This document shows, piece by piece, positions 9,206-17,863 of a stretch of 64,000 nucleotides of DNA. Source of the DNA: an uncultured Ruminococcus sp. (lineage in GTDB: Bacteria > Bacillota > Clostridia > Oscillospirales > Acutalibacteraceae); contig CATXZD010000006.1 in assembly GCA_958403905.1 (NCBI GenBank), forward strand, positions 62,001-126,000, read 5' to 3'. Every line of letters begins with the position of its first letter. The first letter of the stretch is position 1. The notes under the pieces are model-generated. The model worked only from the letters and a program-made list of their open reading frames with translations, was not told the DNA's origin and ran no database searches. The position numbers were made by a program, and so were the translations under genes.

Positions 9206-10462
9206 TTACTGTCTTTCAATATTTGCAGTTCTTGAAATTGAAAGCACTATACCCATCTGTGCAAGAAGCATTATCAGCGAACTGCCTCCGTAGCTGAAAA
9301 ACGGCAGACTGATACCTGTGTTCGGAAGCCAGTCGGTAATTACAAGAATATTCAGCACAACCTGAATACCAATCTGAGAGGTAAGTCCTATGCCGAGAAG
9401 CTTTCCGAATTTATCTTTTGCACGCAGAGAAAGTGTTATTCCTCTCCATACAAGAAGTGCAAAAATAAGGAGAATCATTATTGCGCCGATAAAGCCAAGC
9501 TCCTCGACAACAATTGCGAAGATAAAGTCATTTTGCGGTTCGGGAAGATAAAGATACTTTTGACGCGACTGTCCAAGTCCGAGTCCCCACAAGCCGCCCG
9601 AGCCGATTGCATAGAGTGAATTTCTTGTCTGCCATGTAGTCTGCCACATATCCTCATCGGTGTAAACAAGCGCCTGTCCCCAGCCGTCCATACGGCTCAT
9701 TGCATAGGACAAACCGCCCGTTACCGCAAGCAACAGTACAACTCCGACCATAAGCACAAAACCTATAAACAGATATTTTGTTTTCATTCCGCCTATGTAG
9801 AGCATAAGCACAGTAAGAATTCCGATAATTACAATACCAGAATAGTGGGGTTCAAGAAACAGAAGAAGGGCTGTTGTGCCGAACACGATAACACCCGGCA
9901 AAACACTGTAACGGGCAAACTGCATTTTATTGTAATATTTACTCGCCCAATGTGCAAAAAACAGAATAATTGCTAATTTTGCAATTTCCGAGGGCTGAAT
10001 ATTGAACAAGCCAAGCGGAATCCAACGCTTTACTCCGTCGTCACCGGGAAGAACAAGCACTATCATAAGTGCAATATATGAAATTGCAAGAATAACAGGC
10101 GCAATTTTGTGAAGCTTGTTGTAATTAAAAAACGACATTAAAATCATAGCCGCAAGACCTATTGCGATAAAAATAAGCTGTCTTGTGAGGAAATAGTAGC
10201 TGTCGCCCTGTGTATAATAGGAAAACGCATAGCTTGACGAGAACATCATTATTGTCCCGATAGTAAGCAAAATAAGAATTATTATACAGAAAGGCAAATC
10301 AATTCCCATTCCGATTGAAAACCATTTTGTTTTCTTCATTTTGCGCTGGCGGGAGGGACGGATGAAAAACTTTTCCTGTTTGATTTTCTGCTCAGAATAA
10401 TATTCGTCATCGTACATTCTGTTCACATCTGCCTTAAGCATCATTCTTTTGTTTGGCGCCAT
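9206..10462 (-). CDS. ftsW: FtsW/SEDS peptidoglycan glycosyltransferase
   Basis: SEDS-family polytopic membrane protein (418 aa) that polymerises lipid II at the septum with its partner class B PBP. Seen: a 50-residue charged cytosolic start, about ten hydrophobic segments, the NIQPSEIAKLA motif near residue 152 and the family signature PNTGISLPFFSYGGSS near the C terminus. ATG 10462 has GGAGGG upstream. FtsW rather than RodA or SpoVE is chosen from its place between mraY and murG; SpoVE is equally similar by motif, so the name is positional. Confidence 0.9.
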   Translation of the reverse strand: MAPNKRMMLKADVNRMYDDEYYSEQKIKQEKFFIRPSRQRKMKKTKWFSIGMGIDLPFCIIILILLTIGTIMMFSSSYAFSYYTQGDSYYFLTRQLIFIAIGLAAMILMSFFNYNKLHKIAPVILAISYIALMIVLVLPGDDGVKRWIPLGLFNIQPSEIAKLAIILFFAHWASKYYNKMQFARYSVLPGVIVFGTTALLLFLEPHYSGIVIIGILTVLMLYIGGMKTKYLFIGFVLMVGVVLLLAVTGGLSYAMSRMDGWGQALVYTDEDMWQTTWQTRNSLYAIGSGGLWGLGLGQSRQKYLYLPEPQNDFIFAIVVEELGFIGAIMILLIFALLVWRGITLSLRAKDKFGKLLGIGLTSQIGIQVVLNILVITDWLPNTGISLPFFSYGGSSLIMLLAQMGIVLSISRTANIERQ

Positions 10463-10548
10463 ACGGTTTTTCCCTCCTTTTTAAATATTTTGTTTACGGC
10501 TTTTAATCATTGCAGAAATCATTTCCGCTATTATGTTATATAAATATT

Positions 10549-11580
10549 TTACTTAACGCCGAAATATACGAGTGCAAATGCGATTGCGCCGAAAACAGCT
10601 GTTACTGCGCTAAACACCGCCACAATTTTAACCTCACTCCAACCACACATCTCAAAGTGGTGATGAATCGGACTCATTTTGAAAAGTCTTTTGCCGTGAG
10701 TGAGCTTGAAATAGCTTACCTGAAGAACAACCGAAAGCTCCTCGGCAATGTATACAATTCCGACCGGAATAAGAAGAATAGGCATATCCATTGCAAATGC
10801 AATGGCACATACAAGTCCGCCCAAAAACAGCGAGCCTGTATCGCCCATAAACACCTTAGCAGGGTGGAAATTCCACACTAAGAAGCCAAGGCAAGCGCCG
10901 CAGCTTGCAGCACACATTGCCGTAAGTCCAAGACTGTCGAGCATACTTGCAATCAGCATAAACGAAACACAGGCAAAGAATGTTATTGAGCCGTCAAGTC
11001 CGTCTACGCCGTCGGTAAGATTTACAGAATTTACTATACCGACAATAGCTACAGCGGCGATGATATAGTAGAAAAACCCGAGATCAACTTCACCGATAAA
11101 TGGAATTATTGTAGCCGTATCACAACCAGAAAATCCTAAAACAGCGAGGTAAATTGCCGCAGCGGCAAACTGCAGTACAAGCTTCTGCTTTGCGGTTAAC
11201 CCGAGGTTGCGCTTTTTTACAACCTTGATGTAATCATCAACAAATCCGATAAGTCCGTTTGCAAGAGCAAGACCGAGGCCCGCAAAAATCATAAGGCTTT
11301 CTTTGGGAACATCAGCAAAATATGTGTTGATAAATTCAGCGCCTGTAAAGATATAGACAACCGTGCTGATTATTGTAACAATTGTAATTGACGCAATGAA
11401 CATCATTCCGCCCATAGTGGGAGTTCCCTGCTTGTTTTTATGCCAGCTCGGACCTATATCGAGAATTGTCTGACCAAAATTAAGCTTGTGAAGATACGGG
11501 ATTAAAAATCTTCCGAACACTGCTGAAACAATGAACGCCGCCAGTGCCGCACAAAAAGTCCATATTCCGTAAACCATCAT
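10549..11580 (-). CDS. mraY: Phospho-MurNAc-pentapeptide translocase
   Basis: Integral membrane enzyme making lipid I from UDP-MurNAc-pentapeptide and undecaprenyl phosphate. Seen: [22 protein letters not shown] (catalytic Asp pair, UDP region), [25 protein letters not shown] and PIHHHFE, all core family motifs, with about ten TM helices. Of three closely spaced ATGs, 11580 gives the best spacing (eight bases) to AAAGGAT. In most genomes murD follows mraY; here the next gene is ftsW, so murD has been lost from this position. Confidence 0.96.
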   Translation of the reverse strand: MMVYGIWTFCAALAAFIVSAVFGRFLIPYLHKLNFGQTILDIGPSWHKNKQGTPTMGGMMFIASITIVTIISTVVYIFTGAEFINTYFADVPKESLMIFAGLGLALANGLIGFVDDYIKVVKKRNLGLTAKQKLVLQFAAAAIYLAVLGFSGCDTATIIPFIGEVDLGFFYYIIAAVAIVGIVNSVNLTDGVDGLDGSITFFACVSFMLIASMLDSLGLTAMCAASCGACLGFLVWNFHPAKVFMGDTGSLFLGGLVCAIAFAMDMPILLIPVGIVYIAEELSVVLQVSYFKLTHGKRLFKMSPIHHHFEMCGWSEVKIVAVFSAVTAVFGAIAFALVYFGVK

Positions 11581-11660
11581 AATCATCTATCCTTTCAGAC
11601 GTATTAAACCGATTTTGGGCAAAGCGTTTTTACGCTTTACCCTCAGCGGTTGTATATTTA

Positions 11661-13928
11661 TTAGTCATTAAATGTTGACGAGGACGAGAACGAAACCGTA
11701 ATTACCGTACCCGGACTTACTGAGGTTCCCTCTGCAATATCCTGTGACGTACTTACAACACCCGTATCGGACGCACCCGAGAAGCTTACGTTCAAACCGA
11801 AAGCGCTTGCAACATTGTTAACCTCCGACGCCGAATATCCAACAAGATTCGGCACCGTTACCACTTCGCTTTTGCTGGTGTCATCGGTGTAAAGAACCAC
11901 ATTTCCGCCGGTCGGAATTTTTGATGAAACAGACGGTATCTGTGCTATTACCTTATCTCCTTCACCCTTTACAGTTGTTGTAAAGCCGTCATTCTGAGCA
12001 GCCGCCTCAGCCTCTGAAACAGTCATTCCTGTGTAATCACCTGCCGAAACATCAACATATTCAAGCTCACTGTCGGTATACTCCGTTTTGATTTCAAGGT
12101 ACGGAAGAACCTCAGTCATAATATTTATGAATACGGGAGAAGAAACCTGCGAGCCGTAGTATGCATCACCCGACGGAGTATCAAAAAATATAAGCATTGC
12201 AATCTGCGGGTCATCGGCAGGTGCATATCCGCAGAAAGAAGCAATATAGTCCTCGCTGAAATGGCTTTCCACCTTCTTCGAACCGATTTTCTCGGACGTA
12301 CCTGTCTTACCTGCTACCTTGTAACCTGCAACGTAGCCTGCTGTTACGCCTGCTGTTGAAGTATTGTATCCGAGAATTTCATTCATCTTATCTGAGGTTT
12401 CCTTTGATATAACCTGACGCTTTACCTTTTTTTCGACATTTTTTATTACATTGCCGTCACTATCGGTTACTTTAGAAACAACATAAGGCTGAAGAACATA
12501 TCCTCCGTTTGCTACGGCAGAGCAGGCTGTTATCATTTGAATAGGCGTAATTGAGAAGTTCTGACCGAAAGATGCAACCGCAAGATCAACATCCGTCATA
12601 GTACCCTCTGCCCAGAAGCTGTCCTCTGCCTCACCGGGGAGATCAATTCCTGTTTTCTGTGAGAAACCAAAACCCTGATAATACTGACAGAATTTGTTCA
12701 TTCCTACAAGCTGACCAATCTGGATAAACGCAGGGTTACAGGAGTTACAGATTGCCCTAACAAATTTTTGAGTTCCGTGACCGCCGAGAGCATGACAATG
12801 AATAGTCTTGTCGCTTACAACCATAGAGCCGTTGCAGGTAAAGGTACTGTTGTCATTTACCTTGCCCTCTTCAAGCGCCATTGAAGCAGTACACATTTTG
12901 AAAACTGAACCGGGCATATAGGTATCAGTGATAGCCTTGTTACGCCACATTGCAGAAAGCGCTTCGCTTTCTGCTTTAGCCTGTTTATCTTTTGCAAGCG
13001 AATCAATTTTTTTCTGAGTTTCTTTCGGCAGGGTGTACGGGTCGTTAAGATCATAGCCGTCAACCGTAACCATTGCAAGAATTGCGCCTGTGTTTACATC
13101 CATTGCAATGCAAACACCTCTGTTGAGTACGTTGTTGTCTGCAATTCCCTGCTTCATATATTTTTCACAGATTGACTGTACCGTCTCATCAATTGTCAGA
13201 TAAATATTGTTGCCGTCCTCTGCCTCAACATTCTGTTCATACTGAAACGGCATATCCGTTCCTCTTGCATTTTTAGCCGTTACTATTCTTCCGGGTGTTC
13301 CAGAAAGATAATCGTCATATTGATATTCAACACCCTCAAGACCTTGCTCGTCACTTCCGGTAAAGCCGATTACGCAGGAAGCAAGATCCTTTTGCGGATA
13401 GTAACGCTTGTAGTCGTCAAGAAGCTGAATTACGTTGCCACAGTCGTAGTCTTCCGAAAGCTTATCAATAAGTTTAAGAATCTTATCCCTTGCTTCAACC
13501 TCAATTTTACGCTTTACAACAACATAATAGCTTTCCTGCGTTGTCTTTTCGTAAACGTTATCATAATCAAGTCCGAGAATTTCCGACAGACCTTCAGCCG
13601 CCGCCTTTCTCTGCTCATCGGTTTTAAAATAAATCGGTGCCATTACAACCTGCCAGACCGACGCGCTTTCTGCAAGCACCTTGCCGTTTGTATCGTAAAT
13701 TGTACCTCGTTTTGCAGGAATCGTGGTATCTTTAAGCTGTTGTCCGACAGCGTCTTCCTGAAGCGAACTTCCCTGAACAATTGTCAGATAACCTAGTCTT
13801 GCAATTGCCGCACCGAATCCGGCTACCAAAATCAATATAATAAGTACAGCCGTGCGCTGTCTTAAACGCTGATTTGGACCTTTTGCGGCTTTTTTAGTGT
13901 TTTTACGTATATTTCCGTTATTTTCCAA
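11661..13928 (-). CDS. Class B penicillin-binding protein with two PASTA domains (FtsI/SpoVD type)
   Basis: Transpeptidase that cross-links septal or spore peptidoglycan; 755 aa, one N-terminal TM (TAVLIILILVAGFGAAIARLGYLTI, about residues 27-50). Seen in order: dimerisation domain beginning IPAKRGTIYDTNGKVLA; transpeptidase with SVFK (about residues 339-342), SCN (about 393-395) and KTGTSEK (about 540); then two PASTA domains (about 635-695 and 695-755). Start is TTG 13928 with AAGGAG seven bases upstream. It is the only class B PBP in the cluster, so it could serve as the divisional PBP, the sporulation PBP, or both; no symbol is given for that reason. A terminator separates it from ftsL upstream. 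Confidence 0.93.
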   Translation of the reverse strand: MENNGNIRKNTKKAAKGPNQRLRQRTAVLIILILVAGFGAAIARLGYLTIVQGSSLQEDAVGQQLKDTTIPAKRGTIYDTNGKVLAESASVWQVVMAPIYFKTDEQRKAAAEGLSEILGLDYDNVYEKTTQESYYVVVKRKIEVEARDKILKLIDKLSEDYDCGNVIQLLDDYKRYYPQKDLASCVIGFTGSDEQGLEGVEYQYDDYLSGTPGRIVTAKNARGTDMPFQYEQNVEAEDGNNIYLTIDETVQSICEKYMKQGIADNNVLNRGVCIAMDVNTGAILAMVTVDGYDLNDPYTLPKETQKKIDSLAKDKQAKAESEALSAMWRNKAITDTYMPGSVFKMCTASMALEEGKVNDNSTFTCNGSMVVSDKTIHCHALGGHGTQKFVRAICNSCNPAFIQIGQLVGMNKFCQYYQGFGFSQKTGIDLPGEAEDSFWAEGTMTDVDLAVASFGQNFSITPIQMITACSAVANGGYVLQPYVVSKVTDSDGNVIKNVEKKVKRQVISKETSDKMNEILGYNTSTAGVTAGYVAGYKVAGKTGTSEKIGSKKVESHFSEDYIASFCGYAPADDPQIAMLIFFDTPSGDAYYGSQVSSPVFINIMTEVLPYLEIKTEYTDSELEYVDVSAGDYTGMTVSEAEAAAQNDGFTTTVKGEGDKVIAQIPSVSSKIPTGGNVVLYTDDTSKSEVVTVPNLVGYSASEVNNVASAFGLNVSFSGASDTGVVSTSQDIAEGTSVSPGTVITVSFSSSSTFND

Positions 13929-14103
13929 AACAAATCTCCTTCCACCGCAGGCAAAATATTTTCGCAGTCATATGTTTCATACCCAAATAACCCCTGTATT
14001 TTGCAGTAAACAATTTCTAACTGCCGAAAAACTTCAGCAACAACGCTGATTGCTCAATTTATACAACAAGCTGGCCGAGTGTTGCATTATATCGCATATA
14101 TAC

Positions 14104-14134
14104 CGAAAAAAGAGTCAAGACGCAGTCTTAACTC
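14104..14134 (-). terminator. Terminator between ftsL and the PBP gene
   Basis: A 10-bp stem with one mismatch pair (14112-14121 and 14125-14134), 3-base loop, followed on the minus strand by six T residues. It lies about 40 bases after the ftsL stop, inside the dcw cluster, so downstream genes need readthrough or an internal promoter. Confidence 0.78.
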
Positions 14135-14173
14135 TCATTCTTTCATAACATATTTATTAAATTGAAATGAATG

Positions 14174-14728
14174 TTATGACCAAAGATTTTTAATGGAATC
14201 AATAAACTGAGTAAAAAGATTATCACTTTCCTGAGCAGATACCTCTGCTTTGTCACCGCCCGAAAGAGTAACAAATTCTTTCTGTGCGTTTGATGCTTTG
14301 GTCATACCAAGCACACCCTCGGCATACTCCTCAATATCTGAATTAGAAAGTTTGGATTCAACCTTCATCTGATTTTGAGTATAAATACTCTGGGAGTCTG
14401 CAAGCAATGACTTAGCCGTAATAATTTCCTGGTTGAGTTCCGTAAGCTGAACTTGTCCCACAATAATAAAGCCTATTACTAATGCAACTGCCGCACCGCC
14501 AATGCTGCCTAACGCAAGCTTCAGAGGATTGTGCTTACGGCGACGGATTTTGTGAAGCTCTTCCTCGGGAAGAGTTACAACCTTGCTTGAATTTTTTGTT
14601 TTTCTTTTTGTTTGCTTCTTATGTACTTCCTGTTCTTCGCGCTTTGGTAAAGCCGAACCGTTTGAATAGGCAACATCTTCGTCAAAAAGACTCAAATCAT
14701 AAGCTGCATTTCTGTTTTCGTATGCCAT
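14174..14728 (-). CDS. ftsL: FtsL-like septum protein
   Basis: 184-aa bitopic protein. Seen: charged N-terminal cytosolic part (about 75 residues, KKQTKRKTKNSSK basic patch), one TM (LALGSIGGAAVALVIGFIIVGQVQL, about 68-93), then a heptad-like helical stretch (TELNQEIITAKSLLADSQSIYTQNQMKVESKL) and a short acidic end. Size, topology and position between rsmH and the PBP gene are those of FtsL, which partners DivIC/FtsB and FtsQ; FtsL has little sequence conservation, so the call is mainly topological and positional. ATG 14728 has GCAGGAG upstream. Confidence 0.8.
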   Translation of the reverse strand: MAYENRNAAYDLSLFDEDVAYSNGSALPKREEQEVHKKQTKRKTKNSSKVVTLPEEELHKIRRRKHNPLKLALGSIGGAAVALVIGFIIVGQVQLTELNQEIITAKSLLADSQSIYTQNQMKVESKLSNSDIEEYAEGVLGMTKASNAQKEFVTLSGGDKAEVSAQESDNLFTQFIDSIKNLWS

Positions 14729-15009
14729 TACTCCTGCACCTTGTGCCTTTCTCTATCAAAAATTTTCATAAAACACACTGCTTTTAAGCTTATATTTCTA
14801 TAAAGCAAAAAAGTTTCAAACTTTTAACAATTAATCCTAATTGTCACACACACAATCTGTTCTTTTTACAGAACTAAATGAAAGTAAACCGTATATGTAG
14901 TAATTACAAAGACGTTAACCACAATTGATTGTATTTGTAATATTCTTTACAACTTTGTTATATTTTACTACAAATAAGTTGCTTTGTCTATAGCTGAGAG
15001 AAAAAATTT
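14729..15009. other. 281-base gap between rsmH and ftsL
   Basis: AT-rich, no open reading frame of note. It holds a short perfect palindrome (ACAATTA/TAATTGT, 14827-14844) and an AGAAC/GTTCT hairpin near 14863-14880, neither followed by a T-tract. It may carry a promoter for ftsL but I could not pick a convincing -35/-10 pair. Confidence 0.4.
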
Positions 15010-15933
15010 TTAAATTTTTTCGCATATTCTCAACTTTGCACTTCTGGCTCTCGGGTTTTCGTTTAATTCTGTTTCATTTGCACAAACAGGCTTTTTGTTT
15101 ACAAGCTTAGCCTTTGGCTTGTTTCCGCAAACGCATACCGGAAAATCCTTCGGGCAGGTACAACCCTGACACCACGAAGCCATTTTTTGCTTGACGATTC
15201 TGTCCTCAAGCGAATGGAAAGTTATAACAGCAAGACGTCCGCCCTTTCCGAGCATTTCAAACGCACCGTCAAGTCCCTTTTCAAGAGCGCCCAGCTCATC
15301 GTTTACGGCTATGCGCAATGCCTGAAAGGTTTTGCGTGCCGGGTGACCGTCACGTCTTACCTTTTGCGGTACATTTTGTTTGATGATTTCAGCAAGCTCA
15401 AGAGTAGTTTTAATCGGCTTTTGCTCTCTTGCAGACACAATTCCCTTTGAAATTGAGGACGCGTACTTTTCCTCGCCATAGCTTGAAATTATACGTTTTA
15501 ATTCCTCAAAGGGCAGGGTGTTAACAAGCTCTTCGGCTGTTGTTCCGCTCTGACTCATACGCATATCAAGAGGTGCGTCTTCGTGGAACGAAAAGCCCCT
15601 TGAAGCTGTATCAAGCTGATGGGAGGAGACGCCTATGTCAAGCAAAACGCCGTCAAGCCTGCCTACGCCCCGAAGCTGTAAAAGCTCCTTAATGTCAGCA
15701 AAATTGCCCTTTATAATTATAGAGTTTTCATTACTTTTAAACTTTTGGGTGAGCACCGAAATCGCGTCCGGGTCACGATCAATTGATATAAGCTTGCCTG
15801 TTGTAAGGCGCTTTAAAATCTCACCGCTGTGACCTCCGCCGCCCGCCGTCCCGTCGGCGTAAATACCGTTTTCCTTTATGTCAAGACCCTCAATTGTTTC
15901 GTTAAGGAGTACGGGGATGTGGGAGAATTCCAT
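15010..15933 (-). CDS. rsmH: 16S rRNA (cytosine-1402-N4) methyltransferase
   Basis: SAM-dependent methylation of C1402 in the decoding centre. 307 aa. Seen: the N-terminal HIPVLLNETIEGLDI, SAM-binding GTAGGGGHSGEIL, LDIGVSSHQLD and the RGFSFHEDAPLDMRM block, and near the end TFHSLEDRIVKQ. The C-terminal CQGCTCP...CVCG cysteines are usual for Firmicute homologues. ATG 15933 has AGGAGGAATATT directly before it. Only 11 bases separate it from mraZ, the standard dcw arrangement. Confidence 0.97.
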   Translation of the reverse strand: MEFSHIPVLLNETIEGLDIKENGIYADGTAGGGGHSGEILKRLTTGKLISIDRDPDAISVLTQKFKSNENSIIIKGNFADIKELLQLRGVGRLDGVLLDIGVSSHQLDTASRGFSFHEDAPLDMRMSQSGTTAEELVNTLPFEELKRIISSYGEEKYASSISKGIVSAREQKPIKTTLELAEIIKQNVPQKVRRDGHPARKTFQALRIAVNDELGALEKGLDGAFEMLGKGGRLAVITFHSLEDRIVKQKMASWCQGCTCPKDFPVCVCGNKPKAKLVNKKPVCANETELNENPRARSAKLRICEKI

Positions 15934-15944
15934 AATATTCCTCC

Positions 15945-16364
15945 TTACAATCTCAGCATTGACAAAGCTTCGGATATGGTATCTTTCTGAGAAGCCATAA
16001 ATTCGTCAAACTTAGTTTTACTCCAGATTTCAATTCTGTTGTTCATACCGATTACAAGCGCGTCGCTTTCAATAGAAGCAAACTCACGCAGACTCTGTGG
16101 AATTATTACCCTGCCTTGTGCGTTAGGAGTAACCTCAACGGCTGTTGCGCTGAAGGTGTACTGCAAAGCCATAGCTTTGTCGGCGGGAAGTTCGAGAATC
16201 TTTGCACAGATTGAATTGAACTGGTCAGTGGACATAGCCTGAATACAACAATTTCCAAAGCCTCGTGCAAGGTAAAATGTGCTTCCAAGCTCTTCGCGGA
16301 ATTTTGCAGGCAAAACTATTCTGCCTTTTGCGTCAATCGAATGATTTGACATTCCCGAAAACAT
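15945..16364 (-). CDS. mraZ: Transcriptional regulator MraZ
   Basis: Ring-forming DNA-binding repressor/regulator of the dcw operon. 139 aa with two AbrB-like SpoVT folds: first copy MSNHSIDAKGRIVLPAKFREEL (family signature DAKGR), second copy EVTPNAQGRVIIPQSLREFA. ATG 16364 is chosen because GGAGGTG lies seven to eight bases upstream and the protein then begins MFSGM as in the family. It is the promoter-proximal gene and its predicted binding boxes lie just upstream, so it should autoregulate. Confidence 0.97.
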   Translation of the reverse strand: MFSGMSNHSIDAKGRIVLPAKFREELGSTFYLARGFGNCCIQAMSTDQFNSICAKILELPADKAMALQYTFSATAVEVTPNAQGRVIIPQSLREFASIESDALVIGMNNRIEIWSKTKFDEFMASQKDTISEALSMLRL

Positions 16365-16415
16365 TTTGCCCACCTCCGTCACATAAGCTTAAAAATCAAT
16401 TAAAAACGATGTATT

Positions 16416-16442
16416 CAGTCACCAAATGACACAATGTGCCAC
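16416..16442 (-). promoter_or_regulatory. Three MraZ boxes (10-bp direct repeats)
   Basis: On the minus strand GTGGCAC, GTGTCAT and GTGACTG begin at 16442, 16432 and 16422, an exact 10-bp period, immediately downstream of the predicted transcription start and about 52 bases before the mraZ ATG. MraZ is known to bind GTGG- or TGGG-like direct repeats spaced by about one helical turn upstream of its own gene. Predicted operator. Confidence 0.78.
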
Positions 16443-16453
16443 TGATTGATATA

Positions 16454-16482
16454 ATTATACTCTATTGTTTTAAAAAAATCAA
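16454..16482 (-). promoter_or_regulatory. Sigma-A promoter of the dcw cluster
   Basis: Minus strand TTGATT (16482-16477), 17-base spacer, TATAAT (16459-16454). The start point expected near 16447 places the MraZ boxes at about +5 to +31. Confidence 0.82.
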
Positions 16483-16585
16483 GCAAAAGTTACGGCAATA
16501 GAAATAAAATTTACAAAAAAATTAATTTTTTTATTATTTTGCAATTTTTTCTGCCGATTTTTCAATTTTTATTCCTTTTCAGAAT

Positions 16586-16626
16586 AAAAAAGACCGAATA
16601 CACAAAAATAGCCCTGTGTATTCGGT
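16586..16626 (-). terminator. Terminator after the 138-aa gene
   Basis: ACCGAATACAC paired with GTGTATTCGGT (16593-16603 and 16616-16626), followed on the minus strand by a run of T residues. It isolates the dcw promoter region from the upstream gene. Confidence 0.85.
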
Positions 16627-16729
16627 GTCATATTTAATTATTAAATTTTAAAAGGTTACAAAACGTTCGAAAATATTACAAACAAATGTTCTCTGATTTT
16701 ACTGTAATATATCATATTTTTCAGTAAAA

Positions 16730-17146
16730 TCATAGACACGGGAATGTTGCACCGTATTTTGCAAATATTTCTTCAAGTCTGCCGCGCTCTTTATCAGAAA
16801 TATTAAAATAAACAAAACCTGTTTTCACAGTTGTGCAGGTATCGCAGGCAGGCATAAATACGCTGTTGCCGATTTTCACAGATACATTTTCATCAAAGCC
16901 GCACGACGGCGTATCAAACGGAGAAATCAAATACGTCTTTTTTCCTTCAAACATAGCACACAACTCATTTAAGTCGTTATCTTCAAGTGTAGTTTTAATA
17001 TTTTTATCATCATAAATGTATGTCAACTCTGCACTTGTGTCATTAGACACGTTTACTACAGACGAGGAGCAAAAAAAGAATACTGAGAACACGGCACAAA
17101 CAACAATAACTGCAGCAAAGGATACTATAAATATAGCTTTTTTCAT
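16730..17146 (-). CDS. Unknown membrane-anchored extracytoplasmic protein
   Basis: 138 aa, not recognised. Seen: an N-terminal signal anchor (KKAIFIVSFAAVIVVCAVFSVFFFC, residues 2-26) and a small polar domain outside the membrane with five cysteines after the anchor region (including CDTC near residue 107 and a terminal PCL), which might form disulfides. ATG 17146 has AAGGAG nine bases upstream. It stands alone between nrdR and mraZ with terminators on both sides, so it is a monocistronic gene whose neighbours say nothing about its job. Confidence 0.75.
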   Translation of the reverse strand: MKKAIFIVSFAAVIVVCAVFSVFFFCSSSVVNVSNDTSAELTYIYDDKNIKTTLEDNDLNELCAMFEGKKTYLISPFDTPSCGFDENVSVKIGNSVFMPACDTCTTVKTGFVYFNISDKERGRLEEIFAKYGATFPCL

Positions 17147-17212
17147 TATTCAACATCTCCTTGTCTAATTGTATTATATCATCTATACAACACAGTGTCA
17201 ATAGTTAATAAT

Positions 17213-17249
17213 ATAAAACGCCCGAGCAATTCAGTATGATTGCTCGGGC
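17213..17249 (-). terminator. Terminator after nrdR
   Basis: Perfect 10-bp stem GCCCGAGCAA/TTGCTCGGGC (17220-17229 and 17240-17249), 10-base loop, followed by GTTTTAT on the minus strand. Confidence 0.88.
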
Positions 17250-17265
17250 AGATTTAAAATACAAT

Positions 17266-17724
17266 TTATTTTTTCTCGGTCAAAAGCTTGTTAAGCTCTT
17301 CCATAAAGGTGTTTATGTCCTTGAACTGGCGGTAAACAGACGCAAAACGAACATAGGAAACTTCGTCAACATTTTTTATTTCTTCCATAGCAAGCTCTCC
17401 GATTTGCATAGACGTGATTTCACGATCAAGACTGCTTTGCAGCTTTGCTTCAATCGAATCGACCATTGATTCAATCTGCTGGATTGATACGGGGCGTTTT
17501 TCACACGCACGAAGAATGCCTGCCGTAAGTTTGTTGCGGTCAAAGACCTCACGTGACTTGTCACGCTTTACAACAATTATCGGCACAGTTTCGATAACCT
17601 CGTGGGTTGTGAAACGCTTGCCGCAATTAAGGCACTCACGTCTTCTGCGGATTCTTTCACCGTCATCTGCAGAACGTGAATCAATTACCTTGCTTTCTTC
17701 ATAGCCGCAGTACGGACATTTCAT
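17266..17724 (-). CDS. nrdR: Ribonucleotide reductase regulator NrdR
   Basis: 152-aa ATP/dATP-sensing repressor of ribonucleotide reductase genes. Seen: an N-terminal zinc ribbon with CPYC (residues 3-6) and CLNC (31-34), followed by GKRFTTHE, then an ATP-cone domain ([16 protein letters not shown] onwards). Length is exactly typical. ATG 17724 has GAGGTG six bases upstream. No ribonucleotide reductase gene or obvious NrdR box is present in this window. Confidence 0.97.
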   Translation of the reverse strand: MKCPYCGYEESKVIDSRSADDGERIRRRRECLNCGKRFTTHEVIETVPIIVVKRDKSREVFDRNKLTAGILRACEKRPVSIQQIESMVDSIEAKLQSSLDREITSMQIGELAMEEIKNVDEVSYVRFASVYRQFKDINTFMEELNKLLTEKK

Positions 17725-17755
17725 ATAATCACCTCTGTAATTATTCTCTAAAGCA

Positions 17756-17783
17756 ATTATAACATATAAAGAACAAAATTCAA
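17756..17783 (-). promoter_or_regulatory. Predicted nrdR promoter
   Basis: Minus strand TTGAAT (17783-17778), 16-base spacer, TATAAT (17761-17756), about 32 bases before the nrdR start. Confidence 0.6.
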
Positions 17784-17863
17784 GTAAAGAATTATTTACA
17801 TTATTGTAACAAACTTTTTGTTTATCATACTAACCAAATAAAGTCATATATAAGCTTGCAATA

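Noticed and set aside
13929..14103. Promoter for the PBP gene using TTGACT in the ftsL terminator stem with TATAAT near 14091
   Set aside because: The spacer is 21 bases, too long; an internal promoter is expected but this pair is not convincing.
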